Positions 1 through 8,408 of a DNA stretch of 51,211 nt are shown here, piece by piece; the first letter of the stretch is position 1; every line of letters begins with the position of its first letter. The notes below the pieces were generated by a model that saw only the letters and a program-made list of their open reading frames with translations, was not told where the DNA came from and did not search any database. The position numbers and the translations under genes were made by a program. This DNA comes from Candidatus Avimonas merdigallinarum (GTDB lineage: Bacteria; Bacillota; Clostridia; Oscillospirales; Acutalibacteraceae): assembly GCA_904377855.1 (NCBI GenBank), contig CAJFGS010000022.1:1-51211 (forward strand), read 5' to 3'.

Positions 1-1239
1 CTGCCGCTGGCGGTGGAAAAAGCGAAGGCGGGGTTCCGGACGATCGGGTTTGACGTGCAGGCGAAGAAGGTGGAAATGGTCAACGCCGGGCACAATTACA
101 TCGGGGACGTGGTGGACAGCGACCTGGAGAAGCTGGTGAAGGAAGGGAAGCTGCGTGCGACGACCGACTTCAGCTTTGTGAAGGACGTGGATTTCATCGC
201 GATCTGCGTGCCGACGCCGCTGGACGCGCACCAGCAGCCGGATATCAGCTATGTGCGTTCGTCGACCGAAGCGGTGTCGAAGCACCTGAAGAAAAACACG
301 ATGGTGGTGCTGGAATCGACGACCTATCCGGGGACGACGGAGGAACTGATAAAGCCGATTCTGGAAGAAGGCTCGGGGCTGAAATGCGGGGAGGACTTCT
401 ACCTGGGGTTCTCGCCGGAGCGGGTGGATCCGGGCAACCGGATATATAAGACGAAGAACACGCCGAAGGTCGTGGGCGCGATAGGGAAAGACGCGACGGA
501 AGTGATCGCGTCGATGTACCGTGCGGTGCTGGAAGGGGACGTGTATGAAGTCTCCAGCCCGGCGGTGGCGGAGATGGAAAAGATCCTGGAGAACACCTAC
601 CGGAACATCAATATCGGGCTGGTGAACGAGCTGACGATGCTGTGCCAGAAGATGGGGATCAGCATGTGGGAAGTGGTGGACGCAGCCAAGACCAAGCCGT
701 ATGGGTTCCAGGCGTTTTACCCGGGCCCTGGCCTTGGGGGGCACTGCATCCCGCTGGATCCGTATTACCTGTCGTGGAAGGCGCGGGAATACGGGTTCCA
801 TACGTCGATGATTGAAAGCTCGATGATGATAAACGACCAGATGCCGGAATACTGCGTGGAGCGTGCGGGGAAAATTCTGAACCGTGCGGAAAAGGCGCTG
901 AAGAATGCCAAGGTGCTGGTGCTGGGTGTCGCGTACAAACAGGATATCGACGACTACCGGGAAAGCCCGGCGCTGCGGGTGATCGAAGTGCTGGAACGGG
1001 AAGGGGCAAAGGTAAAATATTACGACCCGTGGGTCAGCGAGTACCGGTATAAGGGGACGGTAAGGAAAGGGGAAGCGGAACTGACGGCCCAGCTGCTGGA
1101 GGAAGCGGACCTGGTGATGGTAACGGCGGCGCATACGAATGTGGACTATGGGTTTGTGCAGCAGCATGCGAAGGCGGTATTCGACACCAAGAACGCCATG
1201 AAAGCCGTCTCTCCCCGTGATAACATCGAAGTGCTGTGA
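1..1239 (+). CDS. Nucleotide-sugar dehydrogenase (UDP-GlcNAc/UDP-ManNAc 6-dehydrogenase, WbpA/WecC type), 5' truncated
   Basis: Oxidises C6 of a UDP-N-acetylhexosamine to the uronic acid using two NAD+, in the cytoplasm. The frame is open to the window edge and reads LPLAVEKAKAGF, the usual continuation of the N-terminal GYVGLPLA Rossmann motif, so the true start lies to the left; the first in-window start-like codon (GTG 13) is not a real start. Visible motifs: CVPTPLD, ESTTYPGTTEE, GFSPERVDPGN, and GPGLGGHCIPLDPYY, which carries the catalytic Cys near base 745. The C-terminal UDP-binding domain with GVAYKQDIDDYRESPA is complete. The SPERVDPGN motif favours the WbpA/TuaD-like branch over classical WecC. 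Downstream epimerase, oxidoreductase and acetyltransferase genes fit uronate synthesis. Third codon positions are mostly G (Ala GCG, Gly GGG, Thr ACG) until the last 20 or so codons, unlike the next genes. Confidence 0.93.
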   Translation: MPLAVEKAKAGFRTIGFDVQAKKVEMVNAGHNYIGDVVDSDLEKLVKEGKLRATTDFSFVKDVDFIAICVPTPLDAHQQPDISYVRSSTEAVSKHLKKNTMVVLESTTYPGTTEELIKPILEEGSGLKCGEDFYLGFSPERVDPGNRIYKTKNTPKVVGAIGKDATEVIASMYRAVLEGDVYEVSSPAVAEMEKILENTYRNINIGLVNELTMLCQKMGISMWEVVDAAKTKPYGFQAFYPGPGLGGHCIPLDPYYLSWKAREYGFHTSMIESSMMINDQMPEYCVERAGKILNRAEKALKNAKVLVLGVAYKQDIDDYRESPALRVIEVLEREGAKVKYYDPWVSEYRYKGTVRKGEAELTAQLLEEADLVMVTAAHTNVDYGFVQQHAKAVFDTKNAMKAVSPRDNIEVL

Positions 1240-1316
1240 TATCCCGACCTGCCGGACGGTCTGGATTCCAGATGCGGAAAAGAAGAGGAAGCCATAAAGG
1301 AAGGAATGCGCGTACT

Positions 1317-2417
1317 ATGGGAAACCGTTTGAAAATCGTCACCGTGGTGGGGGCCCGCCCGCAGTTCATCAAGGCGGCGGCCGTTTCCCGGGTGATCCGG
1401 AGGGAACACGAGGAAATTCTCGTCCACACCGGCCAGCATTACGACAGCAACATGTCGGATATTTTTTTCGAGGAACTGCAACCCCCCCGGCCGGACTATA
1501 ACCTCGGCGTCGGCTCAGGCAGCCATGCGAAGCAGACGGCGGCCATGATGGTGGGGATCGAAGACATCCTGCTCAAGGAGAAGCCGGACTACCTGATGGT
1601 TTACGGGGACACCAATTCCACCCTGGCAGGGGCCCTGGCCGCCTCCAAAATCCTCATCCCGATCGTCCATGTGGAAGCGGGGCTGCGTTCCTTCAACATG
1701 GCGATGCCGGAGGAACTCAACCGGATCCTGACCGACCGGATTTCCCGCTTCCTTTTCTGCCCCACCGACGTGGCGGTGAACCACCTGAAGGACGAGGGGA
1801 TTACCCGCGGGGTGTACAACGTCGGCGACGTCATGTGCGACGCGGTGCTGCATTATTCCAGGGAGATGGAAAAGAATCCGCCCTCGTTTTATTTCGGCCG
1901 GCTGGCCGGGCTGTTCGGGCCGGTGGAGCCGGTGGGCCGCTGGTACCTTGCGACCATCCACCGGGCAGAGAATACCGATTCCCTGGAGAAAATCCGGAAT
2001 GTGCTGGACGCGTTCGAGCAGCTGGACGCCCCGGTGCTTTTCCCCGTCCATCCCCGCACCAAAGGGATGGTGCGGGAGCTGTGCCAGGCCCACGGATACC
2101 GGAACATCCTGTTCGTGGAGCCGATGGGTTATCTGGACATGCTGTACTTCACCAAAAACGCAGTCAAGGCCGTCACCGATTCGGGCGGCCTGCAGAAAGA
2201 GGCCTATATCCTCGGCACTCCCTGCGTGACCGTGAGGGATCAGACCGAATGGGTGGAAACCCTGAACGGCGGGCACAATGTCCTGGCCAAGCCGCAGACG
2301 CAGGATATTCTGGATAAGGTGCGCAATACCCCTATTGACGAAGGGAACCATCCGCCGTATTATGGATCCGGACAGGCGGCCGAGCAGATCCTGGAAATTT
2401 TGGATACCGCCGGCTGA
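1317..2417 (+). CDS. wecB: UDP-N-acetylglucosamine 2-epimerase (non-hydrolysing)
   Basis: Interconverts UDP-GlcNAc and UDP-ManNAc, or the corresponding 3-acetamido-uronate as in WbpI. The protein is 366 aa, normal for the family. It starts MGNRLKIVTVVGARPQF and has HTGQHYD, VYGDTNSTLAG, HVEAGLRSF and TDSGGLQKEA. I chose ATG 1317 because the family begins with the KIVTVVGARPQ strand and an AGGAAGGA element sits about 11 bases upstream; the frame is open further left to 1236, but that extension is not family-like. An ATG at 1306 is out of frame. The dehydrogenase ends 77 bases upstream, so they share an operon. The exact substrate (UDP-GlcNAc or the 2,3-diacetamido-glucuronate) cannot be decided here. 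Confidence 0.93.
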   Translation: MGNRLKIVTVVGARPQFIKAAAVSRVIRREHEEILVHTGQHYDSNMSDIFFEELQPPRPDYNLGVGSGSHAKQTAAMMVGIEDILLKEKPDYLMVYGDTNSTLAGALAASKILIPIVHVEAGLRSFNMAMPEELNRILTDRISRFLFCPTDVAVNHLKDEGITRGVYNVGDVMCDAVLHYSREMEKNPPSFYFGRLAGLFGPVEPVGRWYLATIHRAENTDSLEKIRNVLDAFEQLDAPVLFPVHPRTKGMVRELCQAHGYRNILFVEPMGYLDMLYFTKNAVKAVTDSGGLQKEAYILGTPCVTVRDQTEWVETLNGGHNVLAKPQTQDILDKVRNTPIDEGNHPPYYGSGQAAEQILEILDTAG

Positions 2418-2457
2418 CAGCCCGGCCGCTGAAAACCGAGTAAGGAAGGAAAAGACT

Positions 2458-3537
2458 ATGAATTACGCCCTGATTGGCTGCGGACGCATCTCGTTCAACC
2501 ATGTGGCCGCCGCGCTGGAAAACAAGCTGAACATCGTCGCCCTGTGCGATATCGTCCCCGCGCATATGGAGGAAAAGATCGAGAAGTTCCAGCTTCCCGC
2601 TACGGTGAAGAAATACACCGATTACCGCGAAATGCTGAAAAACGAAAAGCTCGACCTCATTGCGATCGCCACCGAAAGCGGCAAACACGCCGCCATCGCC
2701 CTCGACTGCATCGAGGCCGGGGTCAATCTGATCATCGAAAAGCCCATCGCCCTTTCCCTGGAGGACGCGGACAAGATCATCGCGCTGGCGGAGGAAAAGG
2801 GCGTCAACGTCTGTGCCTGCCACCAGAACCGTTTCAACAAATCGGTGCAGAAAATTCGCGAGGCGATGGAGGAAGGCCGCTTCGGCCGCCTGTTCCACGG
2901 TACGGCGCATATCCGCTGGAACCGCGGGCCGGCCTACTATGAGCAGGCCCCGTGGCGCGGCACCTGGGAACAGGACGGCGGCGCGCTCATGAACCAGTGC
3001 ATCCACAACATCGACCTGCTGCGCTGGATGATGGGCGACGAGGTGGACGAGGTGATGGCGTACACCGACAACCTGAACCACGATTATATCCAGGCGGAAG
3101 ACCTCGGCATCGCGGTGGTCCGCTTTCGCAACGGCTCGTACGGCATTATCGAAGGCACCACCAACGTCTACCCGAAGAACCTGGAGGAGACCCTGTACCT
3201 CTTCGGCGAAAAAGGGACGGTCAAAGCCGGCGGCAAGTCGGTGAACGTCATTGAGGAATGGCTGTTCGGGGACGGGAAGGACGACGCGGAAGAGGTCAAG
3301 GCCCGCTTCCATGAGAACCCGCCGAACGTTTACGGCTTCGGGCATAACCCGCTGTACGCGGACGTGATCGACGCTATCCGGACCGGCCGCAAGCCGTATG
3401 TCGACGCCGAAGCCGGACGCCGGGCGCTGGAACTGGTGCTGGCGATCTATCTCTCCGCGGCGGAGCACCGGCCGGTCAAGCTGCCGCTGGCTTCCTGCTC
3501 CACCATGGATTTTGAGGGGCGTTTCACCCATGAATAA
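2458..3537 (+). CDS. Gfo/Idh/MocA oxidoreductase, WlbA/WbpB-like (UDP-N-acetyl-glucuronate 3-dehydrogenase)
   Basis: NAD(P)-dependent oxidoreductase of 359 aa. The N-terminal Rossmann fold shows [12 protein letters not shown], followed by EKPIALS with the family EKP lysine and by CHQNRFN. The stretch [20 protein letters not shown] and then [16 protein letters not shown] is characteristic of WlbA/WbpB, which oxidise C3 of UDP-GlcNAcA before transamination. ATG 2458 follows GTAAGGAAGG. The stop overlaps the acetyltransferase start by 8 bases, so the two are translationally coupled. The WbpE-type aminotransferase that should act between this enzyme and the acetyltransferase is not in the window and may lie to the left. 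Confidence 0.88.
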   Translation: MNYALIGCGRISFNHVAAALENKLNIVALCDIVPAHMEEKIEKFQLPATVKKYTDYREMLKNEKLDLIAIATESGKHAAIALDCIEAGVNLIIEKPIALSLEDADKIIALAEEKGVNVCACHQNRFNKSVQKIREAMEEGRFGRLFHGTAHIRWNRGPAYYEQAPWRGTWEQDGGALMNQCIHNIDLLRWMMGDEVDEVMAYTDNLNHDYIQAEDLGIAVVRFRNGSYGIIEGTTNVYPKNLEETLYLFGEKGTVKAGGKSVNVIEEWLFGDGKDDAEEVKARFHENPPNVYGFGHNPLYADVIDAIRTGRKPYVDAEAGRRALELVLAIYLSAAEHRPVKLPLASCSTMDFEGRFTHE

Positions 3538-4114
3538 GCCGGACGAGCAGCGCGGGTATTTCGTGCACGAAAGCAGCTACATCGACGAGGGCGTGTCGAT
3601 CGGCGAAGGGACCAAAATCTGGCATTTCTGCCATATCCAGACCGGGGCGGTCATCGGGACACACTGCTCCTTCGGGCAGAACGTCAACGTCTCCAACAAC
3701 GTCCGGGTGGGCAACCATGTCAAGGTGCAGAACAACGTCTCCCTGTACGAGGGCGTGGAACTCGAGGATTACGTGTTCTGCGGCCCGTCCATGGTGTTCA
3801 CCAACGACCTCACCCCCCGCAGCCGCTACCCCAAGGGGAGCGCGGGCTACAAAAAGACCCTGGTGAAGGAAGGGGCGACGATTGGCGCCAACGCGACGGT
3901 GGTGTGCGGGCATACCATCGGCCGCTGCGCGCTGATCGCGGCCGGCGCCGTCGTCACCAAGGACGTCCCCGACCATGCGCTGATGGCCGGCGTCCCCGCC
4001 CGGCGGATCGGGTGGGCCTGCGAATGTGGCGCCGTGCTGGACGACGGGTTATCCTGCCCGCACTGCGGGCGGCAGTACCGGCCGGCGGGAGCGGGGCTGG
4101 AGGAAAGTCGCTGA
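3530..4114 (+). CDS. UDP-2-acetamido-3-amino-glucuronate N-acetyltransferase (WbpD/WlbB-like)
   Basis: Left-handed beta-helix acyltransferase of 194 aa, predicted to acetylate the 3-amino group of a UDP-2-acetamido-3-amino-uronate with acetyl-CoA. Hexapeptide repeats run from about residue 15 to 165 ([64 protein letters not shown]). [25 protein letters not shown] is the typical end of the helix. The tail [17 protein letters not shown] has four cysteines of zinc-ribbon type, as often seen in this family. ATG 3530 overlaps the previous gene by 8 bases. The frame is open upstream, but the upstream codons are the previous gene read out of frame. Confidence 0.88.
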   Translation: MNKPDEQRGYFVHESSYIDEGVSIGEGTKIWHFCHIQTGAVIGTHCSFGQNVNVSNNVRVGNHVKVQNNVSLYEGVELEDYVFCGPSMVFTNDLTPRSRYPKGSAGYKKTLVKEGATIGANATVVCGHTIGRCALIAAGAVVTKDVPDHALMAGVPARRIGWACECGAVLDDGLSCPHCGRQYRPAGAGLEESR

Positions 4115-4228
4115 GGCCGCGCACCCCTGTCATAAAACCCGCAGAGTAGGGAAAAATAAGAAGGCGCGGCGGGGCCTTCCGGCAGTCCGGAGCGCCGCCC
4201 GACGCTGAATGCTTTAGGAGGAAGACAC

Positions 4229-5260
4229 ATGCTGTTTACTGGAAAGACGCTGCTGATAACCGGTGGCACCGGCTCTTTCGGCAACGCCGTGCTGGAGCGC
4301 TTTTTGAAAACCGATATCGGGGAAATCCGGATCTTTTCCCGGGATGAAAAAAAGCAGGACGATATGCGGCATCTGTACCATAACGATAAAATCAAGTATT
4401 ATATCGGCGACGTCCGCGATCTCGGCAGCATCAAAAACGCGATGCACGGGGTGGACTATGTATTCCACGCCGCCGCCCTCAAGCAGGTGCCTTCCTGCGA
4501 GTTTTTCCCCATCGAAGCGGTGAAAACCAATATCCTCGGCACCGAAAACGTGCTCAACGCCGCGATCGATGCCGGCGTGCGCAAGGTGATCTGCCTGTCT
4601 ACCGACAAAGCCGCCTATCCGGTCAACGCCATGGGCACCTCCAAGGCGATGATGGAAAAGGTCTTTGTGGCCAAAGCCCGCACCGTTTCCCCGGACAAGA
4701 CCCTGATCTGCGGGACCCGGTACGGCAATGTCCTTTGTTCCCGCGGCTCGGTCATCCCCTTGTTCATCGACCAAATTAAAAGCGGGAAGCCGCTGACCGT
4801 TACCGAACCGGAAATGACCCGCTTTATCATGAGCCTGGAGGAAGCGGTAGAACTGGTCCTTTTCGCGTTCGAGCACGCGGAAAGCGGCGACATCCTGGTG
4901 CAGAAGGCCCCCTCCTGCACCATCCAGGTGCTGGCGGACGCGGTCCGGCAGATTTTCCATGTGGACGACCACCCGATCAAGGTGATCGGCATCCGGCACG
5001 GGGAAAAGATGTTCGAGACCCTGCTGACCAACGAGGAATGCGCCAACGCCATCGATTTGGGGAATTTCTACCGCGTGCCGGCGGACAAGCGGGATCTGAA
5101 TTACGATAAATATTTCGTCACCGGAACGCAGTCCCACATGCTGCTCAAGGAATTCGACTCCAACAACACCAAGCTGCTGACGGTGGAGGACGTGAAGGCC
5201 AAGCTCATGAGCCTCGAATATATCCAGAACGAACTGGCCCTTTGGGAAGCACGGAAGTAA
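4229..5260 (+). CDS. capE: UDP-GlcNAc 4,6-dehydratase/5-epimerase CapE (WbjB/FnlA type)
   Basis: First enzyme of UDP-N-acetyl-L-fucosamine synthesis; converts UDP-GlcNAc to a 2-acetamido-2,6-dideoxy-4-hexulose. It is an SDR of 343 aa with the nucleotide-binding TGGTGSFG at residues 11-18, GDVRD, HAAALKQVPSCE and CLSTDKAAYPVNAMGTSK. A Met replaces the usual catalytic Tyr of YxxxK, as known for the FlaA1/CapE branch. Strong AGGAGG (4217-4222) precedes ATG 4229. The gap of 114 bases after the acetyltransferase starts a second functional block (capE-capF-capG) within the same direction of transcription. Confidence 0.92.
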   Translation: MLFTGKTLLITGGTGSFGNAVLERFLKTDIGEIRIFSRDEKKQDDMRHLYHNDKIKYYIGDVRDLGSIKNAMHGVDYVFHAAALKQVPSCEFFPIEAVKTNILGTENVLNAAIDAGVRKVICLSTDKAAYPVNAMGTSKAMMEKVFVAKARTVSPDKTLICGTRYGNVLCSRGSVIPLFIDQIKSGKPLTVTEPEMTRFIMSLEEAVELVLFAFEHAESGDILVQKAPSCTIQVLADAVRQIFHVDDHPIKVIGIRHGEKMFETLLTNEECANAIDLGNFYRVPADKRDLNYDKYFVTGTQSHMLLKEFDSNNTKLLTVEDVKAKLMSLEYIQNELALWEARK

Positions 5261-5283
5261 ATCAAGGGAAAGGCGGCTTCTCC

Positions 5284-6432
5284 ATGCGGATTCTCATCAC
5301 CGGCGCCAACGGGTTCATCGGCCGGAACCTCACGGCTGCGCTGCGCGGCCGCGGATACACCGACATCCTCGCCTACGACACGGACACCCCGCCCGCGCTG
5401 CTGGAGGAATGGGCGGCGGAATGCGGGTTCGTCTTTCATCTCGCCGGGGTGAACCGCCCAAAAGAGGAAAAGGACTTCATGGCCGGGAACGCCGGCTTCA
5501 CCGCCGAGCTTCTGGACGCGCTGCGCCGGCATCGGAATCCCTGCCCGGTGATGCTGGCCTCCTCCATCCAGGCGGGGCTGGACAACCCCTACGGCCGCAG
5601 CAAGCGGGCCGGGGAGGAGCTGCTGGCTGTCTACGGGAAGGAAACCGGCGCCGGCGTGCTGATCTACCGTTTTCCCAACGTCTTCGGGAAGTGGTGCCGG
5701 CCGAACTACAACAGCGTGGTGGCCACCTTCTGCTACAACATTGCCCGCGGCCTGCCGATTACGGTGAACGATCCCGCGGCCGTCCTCCGGCTGGTCTACA
5801 TCGATGACCTGGTGGAGGAACTCATCCGCGCCCTGGGCGGGCAGGAGACGCGGGAGGGCGAATTCTGCGCCGTACCGGTGACCCATACCGCCACCCTCGG
5901 GGAAATCGCGGATATCCTGCGTTCCTTCCCGGAAAGCCGGCGGACGCTGGCGGTGCCGGATATGGGGGATCCGCTCACCAGGAAGCTGTACAGCACCTAC
6001 CTGAGCTATCTCCCGGAGGATGGCTTCGCCTATCCGCTGAAAATGAACGAAGACGCGCGGGGGTCTTTCACCGAAATCCTGCGCACCGCCGACCGGGGGC
6101 AGTTTTCGGTGAACGTGGCCAAGCCCGGCATCACCAAGGGCAACCACTGGCATCACAGCAAAAACGAAAAATTCCTGGTGGTCAGCGGCAGGGCGGTCGT
6201 CCGCTTCCGCCGCATCGATTCCGACGAGGTCATCGAATACCCGGTGGACGGCGGGCATTTCACGGTGGTGGATATCCCGACCGGCTACACCCACAGCATC
6301 GAAAACGTCGGGGACACCGACCTCATCACCTTTATGTGGGCGAACGAACCGTTTGATCCGGAGCACCCGGACACCTATTTCCTTCCCGTGCTGCGGGAAG
6401 GCCCGTCGGACGGGGAAAGGCGGCAGCAATGA
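5284..6432 (+). CDS. capF: CapF: bifunctional UDP-FucNAc-pathway reductase/epimerase with C-terminal cupin
   Basis: Second enzyme of UDP-L-FucNAc synthesis, 382 aa. The N-terminal SDR domain (about 1-245) has TGANGFIGRN, AGVNRPKEEKDF and the catalytic NPYGRSK (YxxxK form). The C-terminal cupin (about 260-375) has GNHWHHSKNEKFLVVSG, whose histidines match the metal-binding cupin of CapF that performs C3 epimerisation before reduction. ATG 5284 was chosen because MRILITGANGF is the family start; the frame extends 14 codons upstream but overlaps the capE end region. The stop overlaps the capG start as ATGA, so translation is coupled. Confidence 0.92.
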   Translation: MRILITGANGFIGRNLTAALRGRGYTDILAYDTDTPPALLEEWAAECGFVFHLAGVNRPKEEKDFMAGNAGFTAELLDALRRHRNPCPVMLASSIQAGLDNPYGRSKRAGEELLAVYGKETGAGVLIYRFPNVFGKWCRPNYNSVVATFCYNIARGLPITVNDPAAVLRLVYIDDLVEELIRALGGQETREGEFCAVPVTHTATLGEIADILRSFPESRRTLAVPDMGDPLTRKLYSTYLSYLPEDGFAYPLKMNEDARGSFTEILRTADRGQFSVNVAKPGITKGNHWHHSKNEKFLVVSGRAVVRFRRIDSDEVIEYPVDGGHFTVVDIPTGYTHSIENVGDTDLITFMWANEPFDPEHPDTYFLPVLREGPSDGERRQQ

Positions 6433-7571
6433 ACGCAGAAAAGGCGAAAAAACTGAAAGTAATGACCATCCTCGGCACCCGCCCGGAGATTATCCGGCTG
6501 TCGGCCTGCATCCAGGCCTGCGACCGGTATTTTGACCATCTTCTGGTACATACCGGCCAGAACTGGGATTATACCCTCAACCAGGTGTTCTTTGAGGATC
6601 TCGGCCTGCGCGCCCCGGACTATTACCTGGACAGCGTGGGGGCCGATCTCGGCGAAACCATGGGGAACATTATTGCCAAATCCTATGCGGTGATGGCCAA
6701 GGAGCGGCCGGACGCGGTGCTCATCCTGGGGGATACCAATTCCGCCCTTTCCGCCATCTCGGCCAAGCGGCTGAAGATCCCGATTTTCCATATGGAGGCG
6801 GGCAACCGCTGCTGGGACTGGAACGTTTCCGAGATGATCAACCGCAAAATCGTGGACCATATCTCGGACATCAACCTCCCCTATACCGAGCATTCCCGCC
6901 GCTACCTCCTGTCCGAGGGGATCGACGGCAAAACCATCTTCGTCACCGGCTCCCCCATGCGGGAGGTGCTGGGCCGCCACCGGGCGCAGATCGAGCAAAG
7001 CGACGTGCTGGAGCGGCTCGGGCTGGAAAAAGGGAAATACATCCTGGTTTCCGCCCACCGGGAAGAGAACATCGACAACGAGGAAAATTTCCTGGACTTA
7101 ATGAACGCGATCAACCGGATCGCCGAAACTTACCAGATGCCGGTGATCTACTCCACCCACCCCCGCTCCATGAAGTTTATCGAAGCGCGGGGCTTCCGCT
7201 TCCACCCGCTGGTGCAGAACCTCCGGCCCTTCGGCTTTTTCGATTACAACCACCTGCAGATGAACAGCTACTGCGTTCTGTCGGACAGCGGCACCCTGTC
7301 GGAAGAATCCGCCATGCTCCACTTCACCGGGGTGCTCCTGCGCACCTCCACCGAACGGCCGGAGGTGCTGGACAAGGGGACCGTCGTCGTCGGCGGCATC
7401 CGGGGCGAGGACGTGGAACAGGCGCTGGAGCTCGCCGTCGCGATGCGGGAAAACGGGGAGGAGACCGTGATGGCCGAAGACTACGCCGACGCCAACGTCT
7501 CGGTGAAAGTGGTAAAAATTATCCAGAGCTATACCAAAATCGTCAACCAGACGGTTTGGCTGAAACGGTAA
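6429..7571 (+). CDS. capG: UDP-N-acetyl-L-fucosamine synthase CapG (WbjD/FnlC), 2-epimerase family
   Basis: Last step to UDP-N-acetyl-L-fucosamine: C2 epimerisation of the CapF product. It is 380 aa, belongs to the UDP-GlcNAc 2-epimerase fold and is homologous to the wecB product in this operon. Motifs are MTILGTRPEIIRLS, HTGQNWDYTLNQVFFEDL, HMEAGNRCWDWNVSEMINRK (the CapG form of the HVEAGLRS motif), SPMREVL and SDSGTLSEESA. The RCWDWNV signature separates it from ordinary WecB. ATG 6429 overlaps the capF stop. The gene ends 44 bases before a strong terminator, closing the operon. Confidence 0.92.
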   Translation: MNAEKAKKLKVMTILGTRPEIIRLSACIQACDRYFDHLLVHTGQNWDYTLNQVFFEDLGLRAPDYYLDSVGADLGETMGNIIAKSYAVMAKERPDAVLILGDTNSALSAISAKRLKIPIFHMEAGNRCWDWNVSEMINRKIVDHISDINLPYTEHSRRYLLSEGIDGKTIFVTGSPMREVLGRHRAQIEQSDVLERLGLEKGKYILVSAHREENIDNEENFLDLMNAINRIAETYQMPVIYSTHPRSMKFIEARGFRFHPLVQNLRPFGFFDYNHLQMNSYCVLSDSGTLSEESAMLHFTGVLLRTSTERPEVLDKGTVVVGGIRGEDVEQALELAVAMRENGEETVMAEDYADANVSVKVVKIIQSYTKIVNQTVWLKR

Positions 7572-7615
7572 GGGGATTCCCTCCGCAGCGCCCCGCAGAA
7601 AAACCAAAAGCAGGA

Positions 7616-7656
7616 GAACCGCCGCAAAGGAACATTTTTACGGCGGTTCCTTTTTG
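7616..7656 (+). terminator. Rho-independent terminator of the sugar-nucleotide operon
   Basis: Perfect 9-bp arms GAACCGCCG (7616-7624) and CGGCGGTTC (7641-7649), followed by CTTTTTG. It lies 44 bases after the capG stop. Confidence 0.85.
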
Positions 7657-7710
7657 CCTCCCCCTGTCCGGAAACGGCGCCATAAAAATTTTTCCGCCGG
7701 TTTTTCCCTT

Positions 7711-7740
7711 GCCTATCCGCCGGCTTTTCCCGCACACTAA
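7711..7740 (+). promoter_or_regulatory. Possible forespore-type (sigma-F/G-like) promoter for the small paralogue pair
   Basis: GCCTA (7711-7715), a 17-base pyrimidine-rich spacer, and CACACTAA (7733-7740) resemble GCATA/CATACTA-type sporulation promoters with mismatches. No sigma-A promoter is visible. The downstream leader (about 7770-7793) nearly matches the leader of the M23 gene at 36580. This is an inference with weak motif support. Confidence 0.3.
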
Positions 7741-7790
7741 CTTTCGGAAGAGCCATCTTCCAAAGGTTTGCAAAGAAAGGCGGGAAAAGC

Positions 7791-7979
7791 ATGATCGAAG
7801 GCATCAACGGGGCGAACCCGATCGGCGTCGCCGCCATGATGCGCTGGCAGCAGCGGCAGGAACTGGATTTCTACTCCCTTCCGGAAGAAGTGCAGGAGCA
7901 GGTCAACGCCCATGCGGACGAATTCCGTACGGAAGAGGATCTAGTGGCCTACGTCCGTTATCTGGGAAAACGCGCTTAG
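7791..7979 (+). CDS. Small protein of unknown function, first of a tandem paralogue pair
   Basis: It is 62 aa and I do not recognise the family. There is no signal peptide or membrane segment; it looks helical and acidic. The core FYSLPEEVQEQVNAHADEF aligns with FRSLPAYIQETIHQSGVTI of the next gene (pattern F-x-S-L-P-x-x-V/I-Q-E-x-V/I), so the two arose by duplication. ATG 7791 follows GAAAGGCGGG at a good distance. The gene starts 219 bases after capG, behind a terminator, so it has its own promoter. Confidence 0.75.
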   Translation: MIEGINGANPIGVAAMMRWQQRQELDFYSLPEEVQEQVNAHADEFRTEEDLVAYVRYLGKRA

Positions 7980-8012
7980 CTTCCCGCTCCCACAGAAAGG
8001 AAGGCAGACGTT

Positions 8013-8180
8013 ATGGCAAATTCCAACCCGCAGAATACCCCTCTGACCCAGGATCCGGAAATCCAGCAGTGCTTCCGTTCCCTCCCGGCATATATCCAGG
8101 AAACCATCCATCAGTCGGGGGTCACGATCACCTCCAAGCAGCAGCTTCAGCAGTGCGCGGACCATCTGATGAAAAAATAA
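8013..8180 (+). CDS. Small protein of unknown function, second of the tandem paralogue pair
   Basis: It is 55 aa: MANSNPQNTPLTQDPEIQQC, then FRSLPAYIQETIHQ, then a helical end with SKQQLQQCADHLMKK. AGAAAGGAAGG lies about 10 bases before ATG 8013. It sits 33 bases after the first small gene and shares its LPxx(V/I)QE core, so the pair is co-transcribed. The function is unknown. Two cysteines (C20 and C48) are present here but not in the first copy. A strong hairpin terminator follows at 8229. Confidence 0.7.
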   Translation: MANSNPQNTPLTQDPEIQQCFRSLPAYIQETIHQSGVTITSKQQLQQCADHLMKK

Positions 8181-8228
8181 CCATCAGCACCCCTGGAAAT
8201 GGGCGCCCCGCCGGCAAAAAGCGAAAGC

Positions 8229-8263
8229 AAAACCGGCCCTGCCATAAATGCAGGGCCGGTTTT
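8229..8263. terminator. Bidirectional terminator between the small genes and cysK
   Basis: Perfect 14-bp arms AAAACCGGCCCTGC (8229-8242) and GCAGGGCCGGTTTT (8250-8263) with a 7-base loop. The T-run is short (TTTT) on both strands and the hairpin sits between convergent genes. Confidence 0.8.
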
Positions 8264-8408
8264 GTCCGCGCTGTCCGGCGTATACCTCCGGCCTCGGCTG
8301 GGGGCGGAAAACGGCAGGGCTCCAGCCGTCTATCGCCGGGGCCGCTTCTGCCGCAAGGCCGCGGCGCTTCCCCCGCCGGTGCGCGGGCCCTCCGCCGGCA
8401 TGGCGCTT

